The notes: a model not told the origin generated them from the sequence alone. A stretch of 64,000 nucleotides of DNA from Anaeromusa acidaminophila DSM 3853 (GCF_000374545.1 NZ_KB894587.1:1-64000), one strand, 5' to 3'; shown: positions 18,551 to 28,896, counted from the stretch's first letter. Numbers and translations are program-made.

Positions 18551-20473
18551 TTAGTACACGGCATTCGGCTGATTATCGCGTTTAGGCTCCTCTGCAACAG
18601 AAACCGCTTCAACAGAAGCTTCCTCAGCGGGTTCCGCCGCAGCTTCTTCTGCAGATGTTTCGGTAGCTTCGGTTGATGCAGAGGCATCTTCCATCTGCAC
18701 CAAGCGCAGCAATTCTTCCGCTTCCAGCGTTTCTTTTTCGATCAATGCAGCAGCAATGACATGCAACTGGTCGATGTTCTCCCGCAAAATAGTTTCTACG
18801 CCAGTATAGGCTTCTTCCATCATCTTGCGGACTTCCTTGTCAATGGAATGAGCCACTTCCTCGCTATAGTTGCGATCCCGAGAAATATCGCGGCCCAAGA
18901 ACACCTGCTCTTGTTTTTTGCCAAAGGCGATAGGTCCCATGGTTTCACTCATGCCGTATTCACAAATCATCTTGCGGACCAACTCAGTAGCACGTTCAAT
19001 ATCGTTTTGCGCTCCGGTGCTGATTTCATTCAATACCACTGCTTCAGCCACACGGCCGCCTAAGAAAACCTTTAGCTGCGCCAATAGTTCCGAGCGCGTA
19101 GCATAATACCGGTCTTCCTTGGGCAGCATCAGCGTATAGCCGCCAGCGCGTCCCCGTGGAATAATCGAAACTTTATGCACTGGGTCTGTATGATCCAGCA
19201 GCATGCCTACCAGCGCATGGCCTGCTTCATGGTAAGCAGTAAGGCGTTTTTCCTTGTCACTGATAACCCGGCTCTTGCGCTCCGGCCCAGCCACAACACG
19301 CTCCACGGCCTCTTCCATTTCACCCATTTCCACGCGTTTCTTATTGCGCCGCGCTGCCAAGAGCGCCGCTTCATTCACTAAGTTGCTCAAATCCGCCCCA
19401 GTAAAGCCAGGTGTCCGGCGAGCCAAAACATCCAAGTCCACTTCTTTCGCCAAAGGCTTGCCTTTCACGTGAACTTTAAGAATTTCTTCCCGGCCTCTGA
19501 CATCTGGACGGTCTACGACAATCTGTCGGTCAAAACGGCCTGGACGCAGCAACGCCGGATCCAGAATGTCCGGACGGTTGGTAGCGGCGATAATGATGAT
19601 TCCCTCGTTGACGCCAAAGCCGTCCATCTCAACCAGCAATTGGTTTAAGGTCTGCTCACGTTCGTCGTGGCCTCCACCCAAACCAGCGCCGCGCTGACGC
19701 CCTACGGCGTCAATTTCATCAATAAAAACAATGCACGGGGCATTTTTCTTGGCTTGTTCAAAAAGATCCCGCACCCGGGATGCGCCTACACCAACAAACA
19801 TTTCCACAAAATCGGAGCCGCTGATGCTAAAGAAAGGAACGCCTGCTTCACCGGCTACCGCCCGCGCCAGCAATGTCTTGCCCGTACCGGGAGGTCCAAA
19901 AAGCAATACGCCTTTCGGAATCCGAGCGCCTAAATCATTAAACTTTTTCGGATGCTTGAGAAATTCCACAACTTCTTCAAGTTCTTGCTTCGCTTCATCC
20001 GCTCCGGCAACATCCTTAAAGGTCACTTTGATTTTTTCATCGCTGTGCAGCTTGGCACGGCTTTTGCCAAACGACATTACCCGATTGCCGCCACCTTGGG
20101 TCTGCTGCATGATGAAAAACCAAACTCCAATCAACAACAGCATAGGCAAAATGGATGAAAAAATAGTGGTCCACCACGGCGGCTGCGGCGGCTGTTCCGC
20201 CTTGATCTCAATATTCTTGGCGCGCAGAGTGTTAATCAACGTCGGATCATCCGGAGTTACGGTTGTAAACTCCGTACCATCCTTGAGTTTACCACGAATC
20301 GTATTTTCCACTATCGTGACTTTTTCCACCTTCTGCTCGTCCACCTGGCGCAGGAACTGGGTATAAATGATTTCCTGCTTGTTCGTCGTCTTCGACGAAT
20401 AGTAGTCGATGATGGAAATAGCGATAATGATGATAAGCAGGTAAAAACTCACATTCCTGAAAAATTTATTCAA
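18551..20473 (-). CDS. ftsH: ATP-dependent zinc metalloprotease FtsH
   Basis: Membrane-anchored AAA+ protease degrading misfolded membrane and regulatory proteins. It has an N-terminal membrane segment (about 7-23), a short extracytoplasmic domain, a second membrane segment near residue 105, the AAA module (Walker [15 protein letters not shown], Walker [19 protein letters not shown] region [19 protein letters not shown]) and the zinc site HEAGH. The C-terminus carries an Ala/Glu-rich tail of about 45 residues. The start is TTG at 20473, seven bases after AGGAGG, giving the usual [13 protein letters not shown]; the ATG eight codons upstream lies before the ribosome site and is rejected. Confidence 0.97.
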   Translation of the reverse strand: MNKFFRNVSFYLLIIIIAISIIDYYSSKTTNKQEIIYTQFLRQVDEQKVEKVTIVENTIRGKLKDGTEFTTVTPDDPTLINTLRAKNIEIKAEQPPQPPWWTTIFSSILPMLLLIGVWFFIMQQTQGGGNRVMSFGKSRAKLHSDEKIKVTFKDVAGADEAKQELEEVVEFLKHPKKFNDLGARIPKGVLLFGPPGTGKTLLARAVAGEAGVPFFSISGSDFVEMFVGVGASRVRDLFEQAKKNAPCIVFIDEIDAVGRQRGAGLGGGHDEREQTLNQLLVEMDGFGVNEGIIIIAATNRPDILDPALLRPGRFDRQIVVDRPDVRGREEILKVHVKGKPLAKEVDLDVLARRTPGFTGADLSNLVNEAALLAARRNKKRVEMGEMEEAVERVVAGPERKSRVISDKEKRLTAYHEAGHALVGMLLDHTDPVHKVSIIPRGRAGGYTLMLPKEDRYYATRSELLAQLKVFLGGRVAEAVVLNEISTGAQNDIERATELVRKMICEYGMSETMGPIAFGKKQEQVFLGRDISRDRNYSEEVAHSIDKEVRKMMEEAYTGVETILRENIDQLHVIAAALIEKETLEAEELLRLVQMEDASASTEATETSAEEAAAEPAEEASVEAVSVAEEPKRDNQPNAVY

Positions 20474-20579
20474 TCGTAGCCCTCCTCTCATTGGAGCGCA
20501 CACAGCTGTTCACTTTGGCCTCCATAGAAATTAATTATATCATTAACCGTTTCTGCGGACAACAAAAAGAGCCGCCTGC

Positions 20580-21116
20580 TCATGCATAAATCGCAGGCTT
20601 CAAAATGCCAATAAAAGGCAAATTGCGATATTTTTCCGCATAATCCAGTCCATAACCAACGACAAATTCATCAGGCACTGTAAAACCGTTATAATTTACT
20701 TCCAAATCTACCTTACGCCGCTCCGGCTTATTCAATAAGGTGCAAATACGCACACTAGCCGGTTGACGAGATTTGATATTATCTACCAAGTAACTTAGCG
20801 TCAGGCCTGAGTCAATAATATCCTCTACAATCAGTACATGCTTGCCAGCGACTTCCTCGTCCAAGTCTTTTAAAATACGCACGATACCACTAGAAGAAGT
20901 AGAAGTTCCATAACTGGATACCGCCATAAAGTCGATCATCACCGGCACGTCTATCGCCCGCGCCAAGTCAGCCATAAACATAACGGCCCCGCGCAACACA
21001 CCAATCATCAAAATTTCCTTGCCTGCATATTCCTTGCTGATTTCTTCGCCCAGTTCGCGCACGCGCTGCTGCAACTCCTCTTCACTTAGCAGAACGCGTT
21101 CAATATCTTGCAACAT
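20580..21116 (-). CDS. hpt: Hypoxanthine phosphoribosyltransferase
   Basis: Purine salvage: converts hypoxanthine (and usually guanine) with PRPP to the nucleotide. The 178-residue protein has the PRPP loop [14 protein letters not shown], the flexible-loop [11 protein letters not shown] and the purine-binding segment [20 protein letters not shown]. It lies between tilS and ftsH, an order conserved from Bacillus to Negativicutes. Confidence 0.96.
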   Translation of the reverse strand: MLQDIERVLLSEEELQQRVRELGEEISKEYAGKEILMIGVLRGAVMFMADLARAIDVPVMIDFMAVSSYGTSTSSSGIVRILKDLDEEVAGKHVLIVEDIIDSGLTLSYLVDNIKSRQPASVRICTLLNKPERRKVDLEVNYNGFTVPDEFVVGYGLDYAEKYRNLPFIGILKPAIYA

Positions 21117-21137
21117 ACCCTTCCAATTCCTCCTACA

Positions 21138-22517
21138 TCATTGAGTGTTTCTTTGCAATCGCACATACAACTGCTTGCCCGCACCAGCCGTACGAGCATC
21201 CGCTCGCAGCCCAACCACCCAAAGAATCCCTTGGGCATCGCACAATAACGGCAATTGATCTCGCTGCAGTTGTGGCACTTTAGCATCAATCAAATAATTC
21301 TTTAGCTTTTTGCTTCCTCCCATCCCGATGGGACGAAATACATCGCCGGCTTGACGAAAGCGCACCACCAAGGGAAGTTCCACCGCCTCCCAAGCCATCG
21401 ACAACACGTCCGCCCCTGCAGCATCGGCAAACGCAAGCCAAGAAGTTTCCAAGCGGCTTCCGTCCGGCAAGTCCGTCACGCTTGGCACATCGACCTCCCG
21501 CTGCCACCTTGACTCTTGGAGCGACGCTTTGGCAACCGCAGCCAAAGGCTCCAGCACCAAACAGTCATAGTCCTTACGAACTTGCCAGCCTCCAGGCAGC
21601 ACCTGTACAGCGCCGGTTCGTCCTTCTGCGGCTAACTTTAAGAGATTTTCCACATGCACAAAGCAGATTCCTGTCAAGGAGCCCCGTTTTTTTTCTAAAA
21701 CCTGCCGCCACAGCTCCCGTTGCACCGCCGGATGATAGGAAGAATAAGCAAGCAACTCCACTTGGCAGGAATTGCCCATCCAAAAAACACATCGTTCCTG
21801 CGCCTTTAACGCCTCTTGGCGAACGAAATCGTGTTCCTCGCGAATAATATCGGCTGTCCGTGTTAACGCCGACACAATTTCTGGATTATAGTCCCTCAAA
21901 TCAGGCAACAGGTGATGCCGGATACGGTTGCGCAAATACTTGTCTTTTAAATTGCTTTCATCCAAACGCGGTTCTAAGCCCTGTTCGCTACAGTACACTT
22001 CAATCTCGCGACGGCGCACCTGCAAAAATGGTCGTACAAGAAGCGCCTCCTGTTCCGCCATCGCCGCCAAACCCTCCGTCCCTGCACCTCGAAGCAAATG
22101 CAGCAGGAAGGTTTCCGCTTGATCATCTGCATGATGTCCAAGGGCGATATAGGAAGCCCCCAACGAGCTCGCGGTCTCGCGAAGCCACTGATACCGCAAG
22201 CGCCTGGCCACATCTTGCGATGACCCGCCGTGCTCCCGCAAATAGCCGGGCACATCAATCGCCACCGAGTGATACGGAAGCTGACGCTGTCGGCAAAACT
22301 CCGCTACAAACCGCTCGTCCGCAACAGAAGCTTCGCCGCGAAAGCAATGATCCACATGGGCCACCGCCAAGCGAAAGCCTTGTTCTTCCGCCAATCGCCG
22401 CAACACATGCACCAGCGCCAGAGAATCCGGGCCGCCAGAGCAAGCAACCAACACCAGCGAGTGTGCTGGAAATAACCGCCGCCGCTCGCACCAGGAGCGC
22501 ACTTTAGACAGCAGCAT
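21138..22517 (-). CDS. tilS: tRNA(Ile)-lysidine synthase
   Basis: Converts C34 of the CAU-anticodon tRNA-Ile to lysidine so that it reads AUA; essential. The protein of about 459 residues has the PP-loop VACSGGPDSLALVHVL, the GHHADDQAETFLLHLLRG motif, the linker PRLDESNLKDKYLRNRIRHHLLP, and a C-terminal domain with GGSKKLKNYLIDAKVP. ATG 22517 lies after an AGGGGGCGGGG purine stretch and overlaps the end of yjjB by 14 bases; an in-frame GTG seven codons upstream is less likely. Confidence 0.95.
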   Translation of the reverse strand: MLLSKVRSWCERRRLFPAHSLVLVACSGGPDSLALVHVLRRLAEEQGFRLAVAHVDHCFRGEASVADERFVAEFCRQRQLPYHSVAIDVPGYLREHGGSSQDVARRLRYQWLRETASSLGASYIALGHHADDQAETFLLHLLRGAGTEGLAAMAEQEALLVRPFLQVRRREIEVYCSEQGLEPRLDESNLKDKYLRNRIRHHLLPDLRDYNPEIVSALTRTADIIREEHDFVRQEALKAQERCVFWMGNSCQVELLAYSSYHPAVQRELWRQVLEKKRGSLTGICFVHVENLLKLAAEGRTGAVQVLPGGWQVRKDYDCLVLEPLAAVAKASLQESRWQREVDVPSVTDLPDGSRLETSWLAFADAAGADVLSMAWEAVELPLVVRFRQAGDVFRPIGMGGSKKLKNYLIDAKVPQLQRDQLPLLCDAQGILWVVGLRADARTAGAGKQLYVRLQRNTQ

Positions 22518-22962
22518 GCTTCCCCGCCCCCTTTCCACTGCGGCGCAGCATACGAATCAACGCCGAGCTTAAAAACAGTCCAAAAGCAATAGCGCCGGCA
22601 ATTAGAAGCATGCGCACCGCCATAGAGCCAGCTTCTGCATAAGTCCCTTCCACGAGAAGCCGCATCGTATGGTAGGCTTCCGCCCCCGGTACCAAGGGAA
22701 TAAAACCAGTAACAATATAGATAGTGGCAGGCTTATGCGTACGCCGCGCCAGCCACTCCGCAGCTAAGCCCAATGCCAAGCTGCCAAAAAATACTGCCGC
22801 CACCAGTTTGCCTCCCGCCTGGCTTACGGCGTACATTACTGCCCAACATAACGCCCCTCCTGCGCCGCTCCACAAGAGCGCCGACTGAGGAATGCGACAG
22901 AGAATGCCAAAAGCTGCAGACATCAAAAAGCATGACAACAATCGCAATAAAAAAATATCCAT
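22504..22962 (-). CDS. ThrE-type exporter subunit (YjjB, DUF3815)
   Basis: The smaller membrane subunit of a split threonine/serine-exporter-type transporter. About 152 residues with four predicted membrane helices and the motif VTGFIPLVPGAEAYHTMRLL, which matches the Pro-rich motif of the partner. ATG 22962 has GGGAGG six bases before it, part of it within the end of the preceding gene; ATG 22968 is less well placed. It is coupled to yjjP upstream and tilS downstream. In Escherichia coli YjjPB exports succinate; the substrate here is unknown. Confidence 0.85.
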   Translation of the reverse strand: MDIFLLRLLSCFLMSAAFGILCRIPQSALLWSGAGGALCWAVMYAVSQAGGKLVAAVFFGSLALGLAAEWLARRTHKPATIYIVTGFIPLVPGAEAYHTMRLLVEGTYAEAGSMAVRMLLIAGAIAFGLFLSSALIRMLRRSGKGAGKHAAV

Positions 22963-22964
22963 TG

Positions 22965-23729
22965 TCATCCTCCCATACGCATCGGCAAAGCCAGTACAAG
23001 AACAACTCCCATCGCTACAGCCACCGCCGTAAGGGCCGCTTCCAAAATTCTAGCGGCGCCGCTCATTAAGTCTCCAGCCAGCAAGTCCCTCAAGGCGTTA
23101 GTAATCGCCACTCCGGGTACAAGCGGCATAAGACCGCCAACGATGATAAGGTCCCGACTGAGCTCTTCCCAAGCCCGCCCCAGCCAGGCCCCTAAAAAGG
23201 CCACCACCATAGCGCCCACTAAATCAAGCGTAAAAGGAGCTGCATGATACTTAGTTAACCATGACAACAGCCAGCGCATGCCTGCAGCCACAAAAAAAGC
23301 GGCAGCTCCTTCATCCATTGTTCCGCCTAAGAGCAGAACTGTCGGTCCGCCCACTAAACCGGCTGCGCACGCCAATAGCCAAACCGGCACAGCCCTATGC
23401 TCCCGCGCAATACGCTGCAGTAACAAAGCTGCCTTGCGAGGCGTTGTCCGGCCTTCTTCCAAGCGACGAGCCACCGCATTCACTTTATGAATCCGGTCCA
23501 AATGAATGCTTCGAGTCCCTACGCGGCAAATTCTAGTGACGCACTGTCCATCAGCCGCCTCAACTTCCAGCACCAAGCCGGTATGAAGCACAAGACTTTC
23601 CGCCCGTTTAGCACCGCAGGCCAAGGCGATCCGTTCCATCGTTTCTTCTACGCGATAGGTTTCCGCACCGCTTTTGAGCAGCTCTTCTCCAGCTAATACG
23701 GCCAAAGAAGCAATATCCTTGCTTTCCAT
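22965..23729 (-). CDS. ThrE-type exporter subunit (YjjP, DUF1212)
   Basis: The larger subunit of the split exporter, 254 residues from ATG 23729, which has AGAGGAG seven bases upstream (a longer frame of 21 codons is rejected). The N-terminal cytoplasmic domain (LAGEELLKSGAETYRVEETMERI) is typical of DUF1212/PF06738. About five membrane helices follow with GGLMPLVPGVAITNALRDLLAGD. With an adjacent YjjB, the pair resembles fungal and actinobacterial ThrE cut in two. Possible cargo includes amino or dicarboxylic acids. Confidence 0.87.
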   Translation of the reverse strand: MESKDIASLAVLAGEELLKSGAETYRVEETMERIALACGAKRAESLVLHTGLVLEVEAADGQCVTRICRVGTRSIHLDRIHKVNAVARRLEEGRTTPRKAALLLQRIAREHRAVPVWLLACAAGLVGGPTVLLLGGTMDEGAAAFFVAAGMRWLLSWLTKYHAAPFTLDLVGAMVVAFLGAWLGRAWEELSRDLIIVGGLMPLVPGVAITNALRDLLAGDLMSGAARILEAALTAVAVAMGVVLVLALPMRMGG

Positions 23730-23783
23730 TTTTGCTCCTCTCAGAGCCTTCAAGCTCCGTGTTCGCCTGTAGCGCAAACAGAA

Positions 23784-23809
23784 AAAGAGCATTTTTGCAA
23801 ATGCTCTTT
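23784..23809 (-). terminator. Terminator downstream of yabR
   Basis: The 11-bp stem AAAGAGCATTT (minus strand 23809-23799) with its complement (23794-23784) and a four-base loop is followed on the minus strand by T-rich bases. It ends transcription after the S1-domain gene, so yjjP-yjjB-tilS-hpt-ftsH likely start from a separate promoter. Confidence 0.75.
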
Positions 23810-23825
23810 GCTCTTACTAAACCAC

Positions 23826-24272
23826 TTATTCGCCGCGGCGCGCTCCACGACCGCCCCGCTTTGATTCGGTACTGCGTTTAAGTTCCGACAGCCGCTCATC
23901 GCTGTCTTTGAGAAATTTGCTTAGTTTGTCTTCAAAGGTTACCGTAACCGGACGATGCGGACGCCGGTTATCATGAAAACCTCCGGGACGACGCGGCGGA
24001 GGCGCACTGCTAGGCGCTACGCTGGGAGCCGCCGGAGGCGGATTCAAGCGTTTTACCGACAAACCTATTTTCCCGCGTTCATCAATAGAAAGCACCTTAA
24101 CTTTGATGCGATCCTGCTCTTTCAAAAAGTCACGCACGTCGCGCACATATACATCCGCAACCTCAGAAATGTGGATAAGGCCCACTTTGCCTTCCGGCAA
24201 CTCAACAAATGCGCCGAAGTTAGTGATACCTGTGACCACTCCTTCAACCACGCTGCCTACTTCGATGGCCAT
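23826..24272 (-). CDS. yabR: S1 RNA-binding domain protein (YabR-like)
   Basis: A single S1 domain at residues 1-75 (VEGVVTGITNFGAFVELPEGKVGLIHISEV, KVKVLSIDERGKIGLSVKRL), a Pro/Ala-rich linker, and a basic Arg-rich tail ending GGRGARRGE. Such proteins bind RNA or ribosomes; their precise function is not settled. 148 residues. Its place directly after divIC is conserved across Firmicutes. Confidence 0.88.
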   Translation of the reverse strand: MAIEVGSVVEGVVTGITNFGAFVELPEGKVGLIHISEVADVYVRDVRDFLKEQDRIKVKVLSIDERGKIGLSVKRLNPPPAAPSVAPSSAPPPRRPGGFHDNRRPHRPVTVTFEDKLSKFLKDSDERLSELKRSTESKRGGRGARRGE

Positions 24273-24428
24273 ACTGTTATATGCTCCCCCTTAAATGATC
24301 GCTTGTTTTAGGCATGTCGCCAAATATTATGTTCTCATTATACCTGCCCGCTTTCCAGCATGTCAAGGGAACTACCCAGGAAATAAAGCTATAAAAAGCC
24401 TTCTGCTCCGCAAAACCGCCTTTACCGT

Positions 24429-24716
24429 TCACCGGCGAGGCGCTGCTAAATATAACGCTTCTTCCGGTTTAGCCAAGCCCAACTCTTCTCGCGCAAGCTT
24501 CTCTATGTATTCCGGCGTCTGAAGACGATCCTTTTCCTCTAACAGAGCCTGACGCTGCTGCTGTAGTTGCTCTAGTCTCACTTCCGCCGCCGCTCGCTCT
24601 TTGCGTACTTCGCAAAGTTGCTGATAATGTCCGCCAATCAGGTACATACCATATAAAACCAAAGCGCCGGCAAGCAGACGAAACCCAGACAGTTTTCGAG
24701 TCCGGGTTCTCCCCAT
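24429..24716 (-). CDS. divIC: Septum formation initiator DivIC/FtsL-like
   Basis: Small bitopic membrane protein of the division complex with FtsL and DivIB. 95 residues: a short basic cytoplasmic end (MGRTRTRKLSGF), one membrane helix (about 13-33), and an extracytoplasmic coiled coil (about 38-75) with ARKxLG-type ending (LAREELGLAKPEEALYL). GGAGG eight bases before ATG 24716 decides the start; the frame is open for 32 more codons upstream. The usual upstream partners yabP and yabQ are absent. Confidence 0.9.
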   Translation of the reverse strand: MGRTRTRKLSGFRLLAGALVLYGMYLIGGHYQQLCEVRKERAAAEVRLEQLQQQRQALLEEKDRLQTPEYIEKLAREELGLAKPEEALYLAAPRR

Positions 24717-24815
24717 ATGCTGCACCTCCATTCCGCTTCTGCAAGATAAGCTTTTTCTTTTATTCGCCGCCGGCAAGCATTTTCCTTTCCTTTGTCCATA
24801 AAATTGCTGCACTTC

Positions 24816-26876
24816 TCAGATTTCAAACTTACGAACGCCTTCTTCCAGACCTTCCGCCAACTGTCGCAAACGCAGAGAGGTATCCGCCATTTCCTCTACA
24901 GCGGCGGCCTGCTGCTGCGCCGTTGCTGCGATTTCGCTCACAGCATTGCTGCTTTCTTCAGCAAGCTCCTTTACTTCCCGCACTTGATTTTGCGTTTCGA
25001 TGCACAGTTCATTCTGACGGGATGCTTCGCTGCGAATATGGTCCGCCGCCGTATGAACCGCAGCCACGGCTTCAACAATATTCGAGAAAGCCTCCCTGCT
25101 TTGCAGCGCCCCTGCCACCCCTTCTTCCATCAAAGCAAACGTGCTTTCCATCGTTTCCAGCGTCTGCACCGTACTCGCTTCAATGGCGGTAATAATATGC
25201 ATAATATTGCCGCTCGCTTCATCGGATTGCACAGCTAACTTGCCGATTTCTCCCGCCACTACGGCAAAGCCGCGTCCCGCCTCGCCCGCCCGGGCCGCTT
25301 CGATCGCCGCATTCAACGCCAAAAGCTTAGTTGAGCTGGCAATATTACGGATCAACTGAGTAATTTGGCTGATGGACTGTGCATTATCAGACAAGGTTGC
25401 GGCGTACTGTCTAGTTTGTTGCACCGTTTTTTTTGTCTCTTCCAATTGCGATACTGTTTGAAACAACGCAGCTTGACCATCTCTGGCCAAGGAGGAACAA
25501 CGTTGCCCCTTTTCTTCGGTAACATGGCCTAAAGCTACAATTTCTTGAGAACGACGCGTTATATCCGCCAAGCGTTCCGCCGCATTCAACACCACGCTTT
25601 TTTGACCTTCCAAACGAGCGGCAATTTCTTCCACCGACTGAGCCATGTCCCGGCTTCCCTCTTGTCCTTGTTCCAACGCCGTTTCTAAAAAGGAAGCGGA
25701 CGTCAGTACATCCCCCGAGGATTTTCTGGTTTCTCGCACAACTTGCTGCAAATTCTCCGTCATGCCATTAAATGCCGCCGCCAATTCTCCCAGTTCATTC
25801 TTGGCTGCACAAGCTGCCCGCGCAGATAGTTTGCCCCTTCCAACCTCTTGCACGCCTCGCATCAGCGTTTGCATAGGCTGCAGCGTCCGACGCACCGCCC
25901 AAAATCCGGCCGTTAAAAAACAAACAACCAATACACCAATACCCCAGACTGTACGCCGTACCATCGCCTGGCTTTGGGCCAACGCCATATCTTTAGGATA
26001 AAGTGAAATAACAACCCAATCCGTATTGGCAACTGGGCGGTAAGATAAAAAATAATCTTGGCCGCGCACCTGCGTTTCTAAATTTCCTGTTTTTTCCTCC
26101 AACACTTTCGTATAATATGGTTCTTCCAACGGTCGACGCTCTTTTACCGCTTCCGCATTACTAGGATGAAAAAGCGGCACCTTTTGCTGGTTTAACACCA
26201 CAACTCCATAGCCCGGATTTTCTGAAAGCACCCGTTCCAGCAAAACTTGCAAGTTTTGCAAAGGAAGCACAACCCCTAAGATGCCAATAGTTTCTCTATT
26301 CTCTCCTTGGATCGGCACGGCTCCGACTACGCCCAACTGCCCGGCTCCTTTGCTAAGTACCGGTTCCGACATAACAGTATTCCCAGCCATAACCTCTTGA
26401 AAATAACGGCGCTCCGCCACATTTTGCAAGTTTAGCCCATCTGTACGCCATACTTGCCTGCCGCTTCGGTCTGCTACGAACAACAATTCATTTCCGCCAT
26501 AGTAAGGCTGTACTAATTTCAAATATCGTTCCAACCGTTTGGCGTCTAAACTGCGGATCTCCTCGTCGCCGCTTGTAACAAGCAAAAAATTCCGTTTGTT
26601 TTGTATGTAACCAGCCACATCATTAGCAACGCGATCGGCAATCTTATCATTATTCTCTACGGCCGCTTTAGTTAACGCATCAGCAGAGCTGACGGCAAAA
26701 TAACCGCCAGCTCCAACCAACGGCACTAAGCACGTCAAAAGCAGCAGCAAAACCGCCTGGGTCGTCAGCGAACGCCATGACATACTCTGTAGCAGGTTCA
26801 GCCCCTGGCTGCTCACCCTTCTATTCGCCAACCACTGTTTTCCGCATTGAACCCATTTTGTCAAGTGGCGCACCAT
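24816..26876 (-). CDS. Methyl-accepting chemotaxis protein with dCache sensor
   Basis: Transmembrane chemoreceptor of 686 residues. Membrane helix about 38-60, an extracytoplasmic double-Cache sensor (about 65-300, with [24 protein letters not shown] typical of dCache_1), second membrane helix about 310-330, HAMP domain to about 380, and a long coiled-coil signalling domain with the CheA/CheW hairpin tip [26 protein letters not shown]. The unusual N-terminal 37 residues precede the first helix. dCache domains most often bind amino acids, which would suit the metabolism, but the ligand is unknown. AGGAG precedes the ATG. No other chemotaxis gene is nearby. Confidence 0.93.
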   Translation of the reverse strand: MVRHLTKWVQCGKQWLANRRVSSQGLNLLQSMSWRSLTTQAVLLLLLTCLVPLVGAGGYFAVSSADALTKAAVENNDKIADRVANDVAGYIQNKRNFLLVTSGDEEIRSLDAKRLERYLKLVQPYYGGNELLFVADRSGRQVWRTDGLNLQNVAERRYFQEVMAGNTVMSEPVLSKGAGQLGVVGAVPIQGENRETIGILGVVLPLQNLQVLLERVLSENPGYGVVVLNQQKVPLFHPSNAEAVKERRPLEEPYYTKVLEEKTGNLETQVRGQDYFLSYRPVANTDWVVISLYPKDMALAQSQAMVRRTVWGIGVLVVCFLTAGFWAVRRTLQPMQTLMRGVQEVGRGKLSARAACAAKNELGELAAAFNGMTENLQQVVRETRKSSGDVLTSASFLETALEQGQEGSRDMAQSVEEIAARLEGQKSVVLNAAERLADITRRSQEIVALGHVTEEKGQRCSSLARDGQAALFQTVSQLEETKKTVQQTRQYAATLSDNAQSISQITQLIRNIASSTKLLALNAAIEAARAGEAGRGFAVVAGEIGKLAVQSDEASGNIMHIITAIEASTVQTLETMESTFALMEEGVAGALQSREAFSNIVEAVAAVHTAADHIRSEASRQNELCIETQNQVREVKELAEESSNAVSEIAATAQQQAAAVEEMADTSLRLRQLAEGLEEGVRKFEI

Positions 26877-26924
26877 GGAATCTCCTCCATTTAACTCTTT
26901 TTTAACAGTTTCCCCAAAGACTGC

Positions 26925-26952
26925 GGAAGCCGCCTTCTTAAAGGCGGCTTCC
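26925..26952. terminator. Hairpin downstream of pstA
   Basis: A perfect 12-bp stem (GGAAGCCGCCTT at 26925-26936, complement 26941-26952) with a four-base loop, 34 bases after the pstA stop. No U tract follows on the minus strand, so it may be a processing or protective structure rather than a strong terminator. Confidence 0.5.
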
Positions 26953-26985
26953 AGAGTCTATTTCATTGTGAGCACCCAACAGGTC

Positions 26986-27846
26986 TTAGTGATTCGCCGC
27001 GCCGCGACGCCGGCGCAGTATCTCCACAGGCAGCGTAAAAAGCAAATTCATCACCAAAACGGAGAGAATCAGCAAGGCGCCAATGCCATTGGCAATGTCC
27101 ACGCGATCCGGCACCAAACCCACGCCCATGACATACCACATATGCACCGCCAGCGTCTCGCCGGCTGCCAACAAATCCGGATCCATCATATGTCTGGACA
27201 CGGTAGTGCCGGCGGTAAAAATCAAAATCGCCGTTTCTCCAATCGCCCTGCCAGCCGTCAAGGTAATGCCGGTTACAATGCCAGGCATCGCATTCGGCAA
27301 AACTACCTTCCAGATAGTCTGCCATTTCGTAGCTCCCAGAGCCAGCGACGCCTCACGATAGTATTGCGGCACCGTCCGCAGCGACTCTTCCGTCACCCTC
27401 ACCAGCACCGGCAAATTCAACAGCATCAAGGCTAACGATCCGCCAATAATGCTAAAGCCAAGTCCCAAAATATTGACAAAAATGATCATGCCGAACAATC
27501 CCAAAACAATCGAAGGCACCGTAGCCAGGCTTTCCGTACTCAAACGCACCAAATCGGTAATCCGGTTATTGCCGGCATACTCTGCCAGATAAATACCGGC
27601 CCCCACCGCCAAAGGAACCGAAAACAGCATGGACAGTCCTAAAATGTAAAAGGTGTTGAAAAACTGCGGACCTACGCCGCCTCCTGCGGTAATATCACTA
27701 GGCTTTCCAAAGATAAAATCAAAACTGAGCACCGGCAAACCTTTATAAAGCATATACCCTAGAAAAGCTGCCAGAATACCAATAATCAAAAAACCTGCTA
27801 ACCAAAGTACTGCTGTCGCTAATTTATTCTGCCACTGTGCCGACAT
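26986..27846 (-). CDS. pstA: Phosphate ABC transporter permease PstA
   Basis: One of two membrane subunits of the high-affinity phosphate transporter PstSCAB. 286 residues, six predicted membrane helices, and the EAA-type loop SLALGATKWQTIWKVVLPNAMPGIVTG that docks with PstB. The ATG overlaps the pstC stop (TGATG), with AGGAGG eight bases before it; the TTG one codon earlier is not needed. pstB is not downstream but lies 25 kb away. Confidence 0.95.
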   Translation of the reverse strand: MSAQWQNKLATAVLWLAGFLIIGILAAFLGYMLYKGLPVLSFDFIFGKPSDITAGGGVGPQFFNTFYILGLSMLFSVPLAVGAGIYLAEYAGNNRITDLVRLSTESLATVPSIVLGLFGMIIFVNILGLGFSIIGGSLALMLLNLPVLVRVTEESLRTVPQYYREASLALGATKWQTIWKVVLPNAMPGIVTGITLTAGRAIGETAILIFTAGTTVSRHMMDPDLLAAGETLAVHMWYVMGVGLVPDRVDIANGIGALLILSVLVMNLLFTLPVEILRRRRGAANH

Positions 27847-28751
27847 CAAACCATCCTCCTCTGCGCCATGCGACGAATCAGTAAAATCATTCCTAAAGAC
27901 ATAAGCAAAAGCACCAACGCCATTAAAAACAATGAATTTCCCCAGGCCGAACCAAAGGGCGTATTCCCCATCTCCACAACAATCTCACTAGGCAAGGTGG
28001 AAGTTGGCATGAACAATGATTTGGCAAGCTGCGGCGTATTGCCAATTACCATTTGCACCGCCATGGTTTCTCCGACCGCCCGCGCCATGGCCAAAATGAC
28101 CGAGGTTAAAATCCCCGGCAGCGCCGCCGGAACCAATACCCGCCAAATGGTTTGCCAGCGTGTAGCTCCCAGCGCCAACGAAGCCTCTTCCAAGGAACGC
28201 GGCACCGCCTGCAAAGCATCCTCGGAAATGCTAATAACGGTGGGCAAAATCATAATGGCCAAGATCGCTCCCGCCGTAAATAAACCAAAGCCGGTACTAA
28301 GCTGAAAAAATTCTCTCACAAAAGGCACCACAACGGTCAAGCCGATAAAGCCGTACACCACCGAAGGAATAGCCATATAGAGTCCTACCGCAGGCTTTAA
28401 GATGTCCCGCAGCCATTTGGGAGCTACCTTCGCCATAAAAACAGCGCCGCCCAACCCCAACGGAGCGCCCAAAACTACAGCCAGCAGGGTCACATACACT
28501 GAACCAAGAATAAAGCTCAGCGCGCCATAAGAGCCTTCTACCGGATCCCACTTGGAAGAAAAGAAAAATTCCCAAGGACTTACTTCCAAAAAAGTCTGCA
28601 ATCCTTGTTGTCCCACAAAAATAATAATTGAAGCAATAATGACGGTCATCAGCAAGGCGCTGACAAAAAAGAAATAGCGAACATAGCGGTCATATCTCAA
28701 ACGCCCTTCATGCCCCTGTTTACTCATCGTCTCCAACTCCACAGCTTCCAT
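27846..28751 (-). CDS. pstC: Phosphate ABC transporter permease PstC
   Basis: Second membrane subunit of PstSCAB. About 301 residues with six membrane helices and the docking loop SLALGATRWQTIWRVLVPAALPG. The ATG at 28751 has AGGAG nine bases upstream and is preferred over the ATG six codons earlier. It has its own three-repeat PhoP box (28823-28850) and is separated from pstS by a terminator, so it can be expressed independently of pstS. Confidence 0.95.
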   Translation of the reverse strand: MEAVELETMSKQGHEGRLRYDRYVRYFFFVSALLMTVIIASIIIFVGQQGLQTFLEVSPWEFFFSSKWDPVEGSYGALSFILGSVYVTLLAVVLGAPLGLGGAVFMAKVAPKWLRDILKPAVGLYMAIPSVVYGFIGLTVVVPFVREFFQLSTGFGLFTAGAILAIMILPTVISISEDALQAVPRSLEEASLALGATRWQTIWRVLVPAALPGILTSVILAMARAVGETMAVQMVIGNTPQLAKSLFMPTSTLPSEIVVEMGNTPFGSAWGNSLFLMALVLLLMSLGMILLIRRMAQRRMV

Positions 28752-28822
28752 TTTTTTCGCTCCTGTCATCTTCGTTACTAGTGACTTATTACATTTATTA
28801 TAAGAAGAACGCTCCTCTGCTG

Positions 28823-28850
28823 TGTTAATCCATTGTTAAGTTCTTGTTAA
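28823..28850 (-). promoter_or_regulatory. PhoP box upstream of pstC
   Basis: Three TTAACA repeats on the minus strand (plus-strand TGTTAA at 28823, 28834 and 28845) spaced exactly 11 bases apart. This is the arrangement of PhoP-binding direct repeats in Bacillus-type Pho promoters. It lies about 72 bases before the pstC start. Confidence 0.85.
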
Positions 28851-28865
28851 GAAAACAAATAACAA

Positions 28866-28896
28866 AAAAGCTCCGCTCGTATTGAGCGGAGCTTTT
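28866..28896 (-). terminator. Terminator between pstS and pstC
   Basis: The 13-bp stem AAAAGCTCCGCTC (and complement) with a five-base loop is followed by T residues on the minus strand. It lies 10 bases after the pstS stop. Partial termination here would make more PstS than PstC/PstA. Confidence 0.85.

Noticed and set aside
21860-22507. 215-codon plus-strand frame opposite tilS
   Set aside because: Shadow of the tilS coding frame; no promoter or ribosome site and a Pro/Ser/Arg-biased product.
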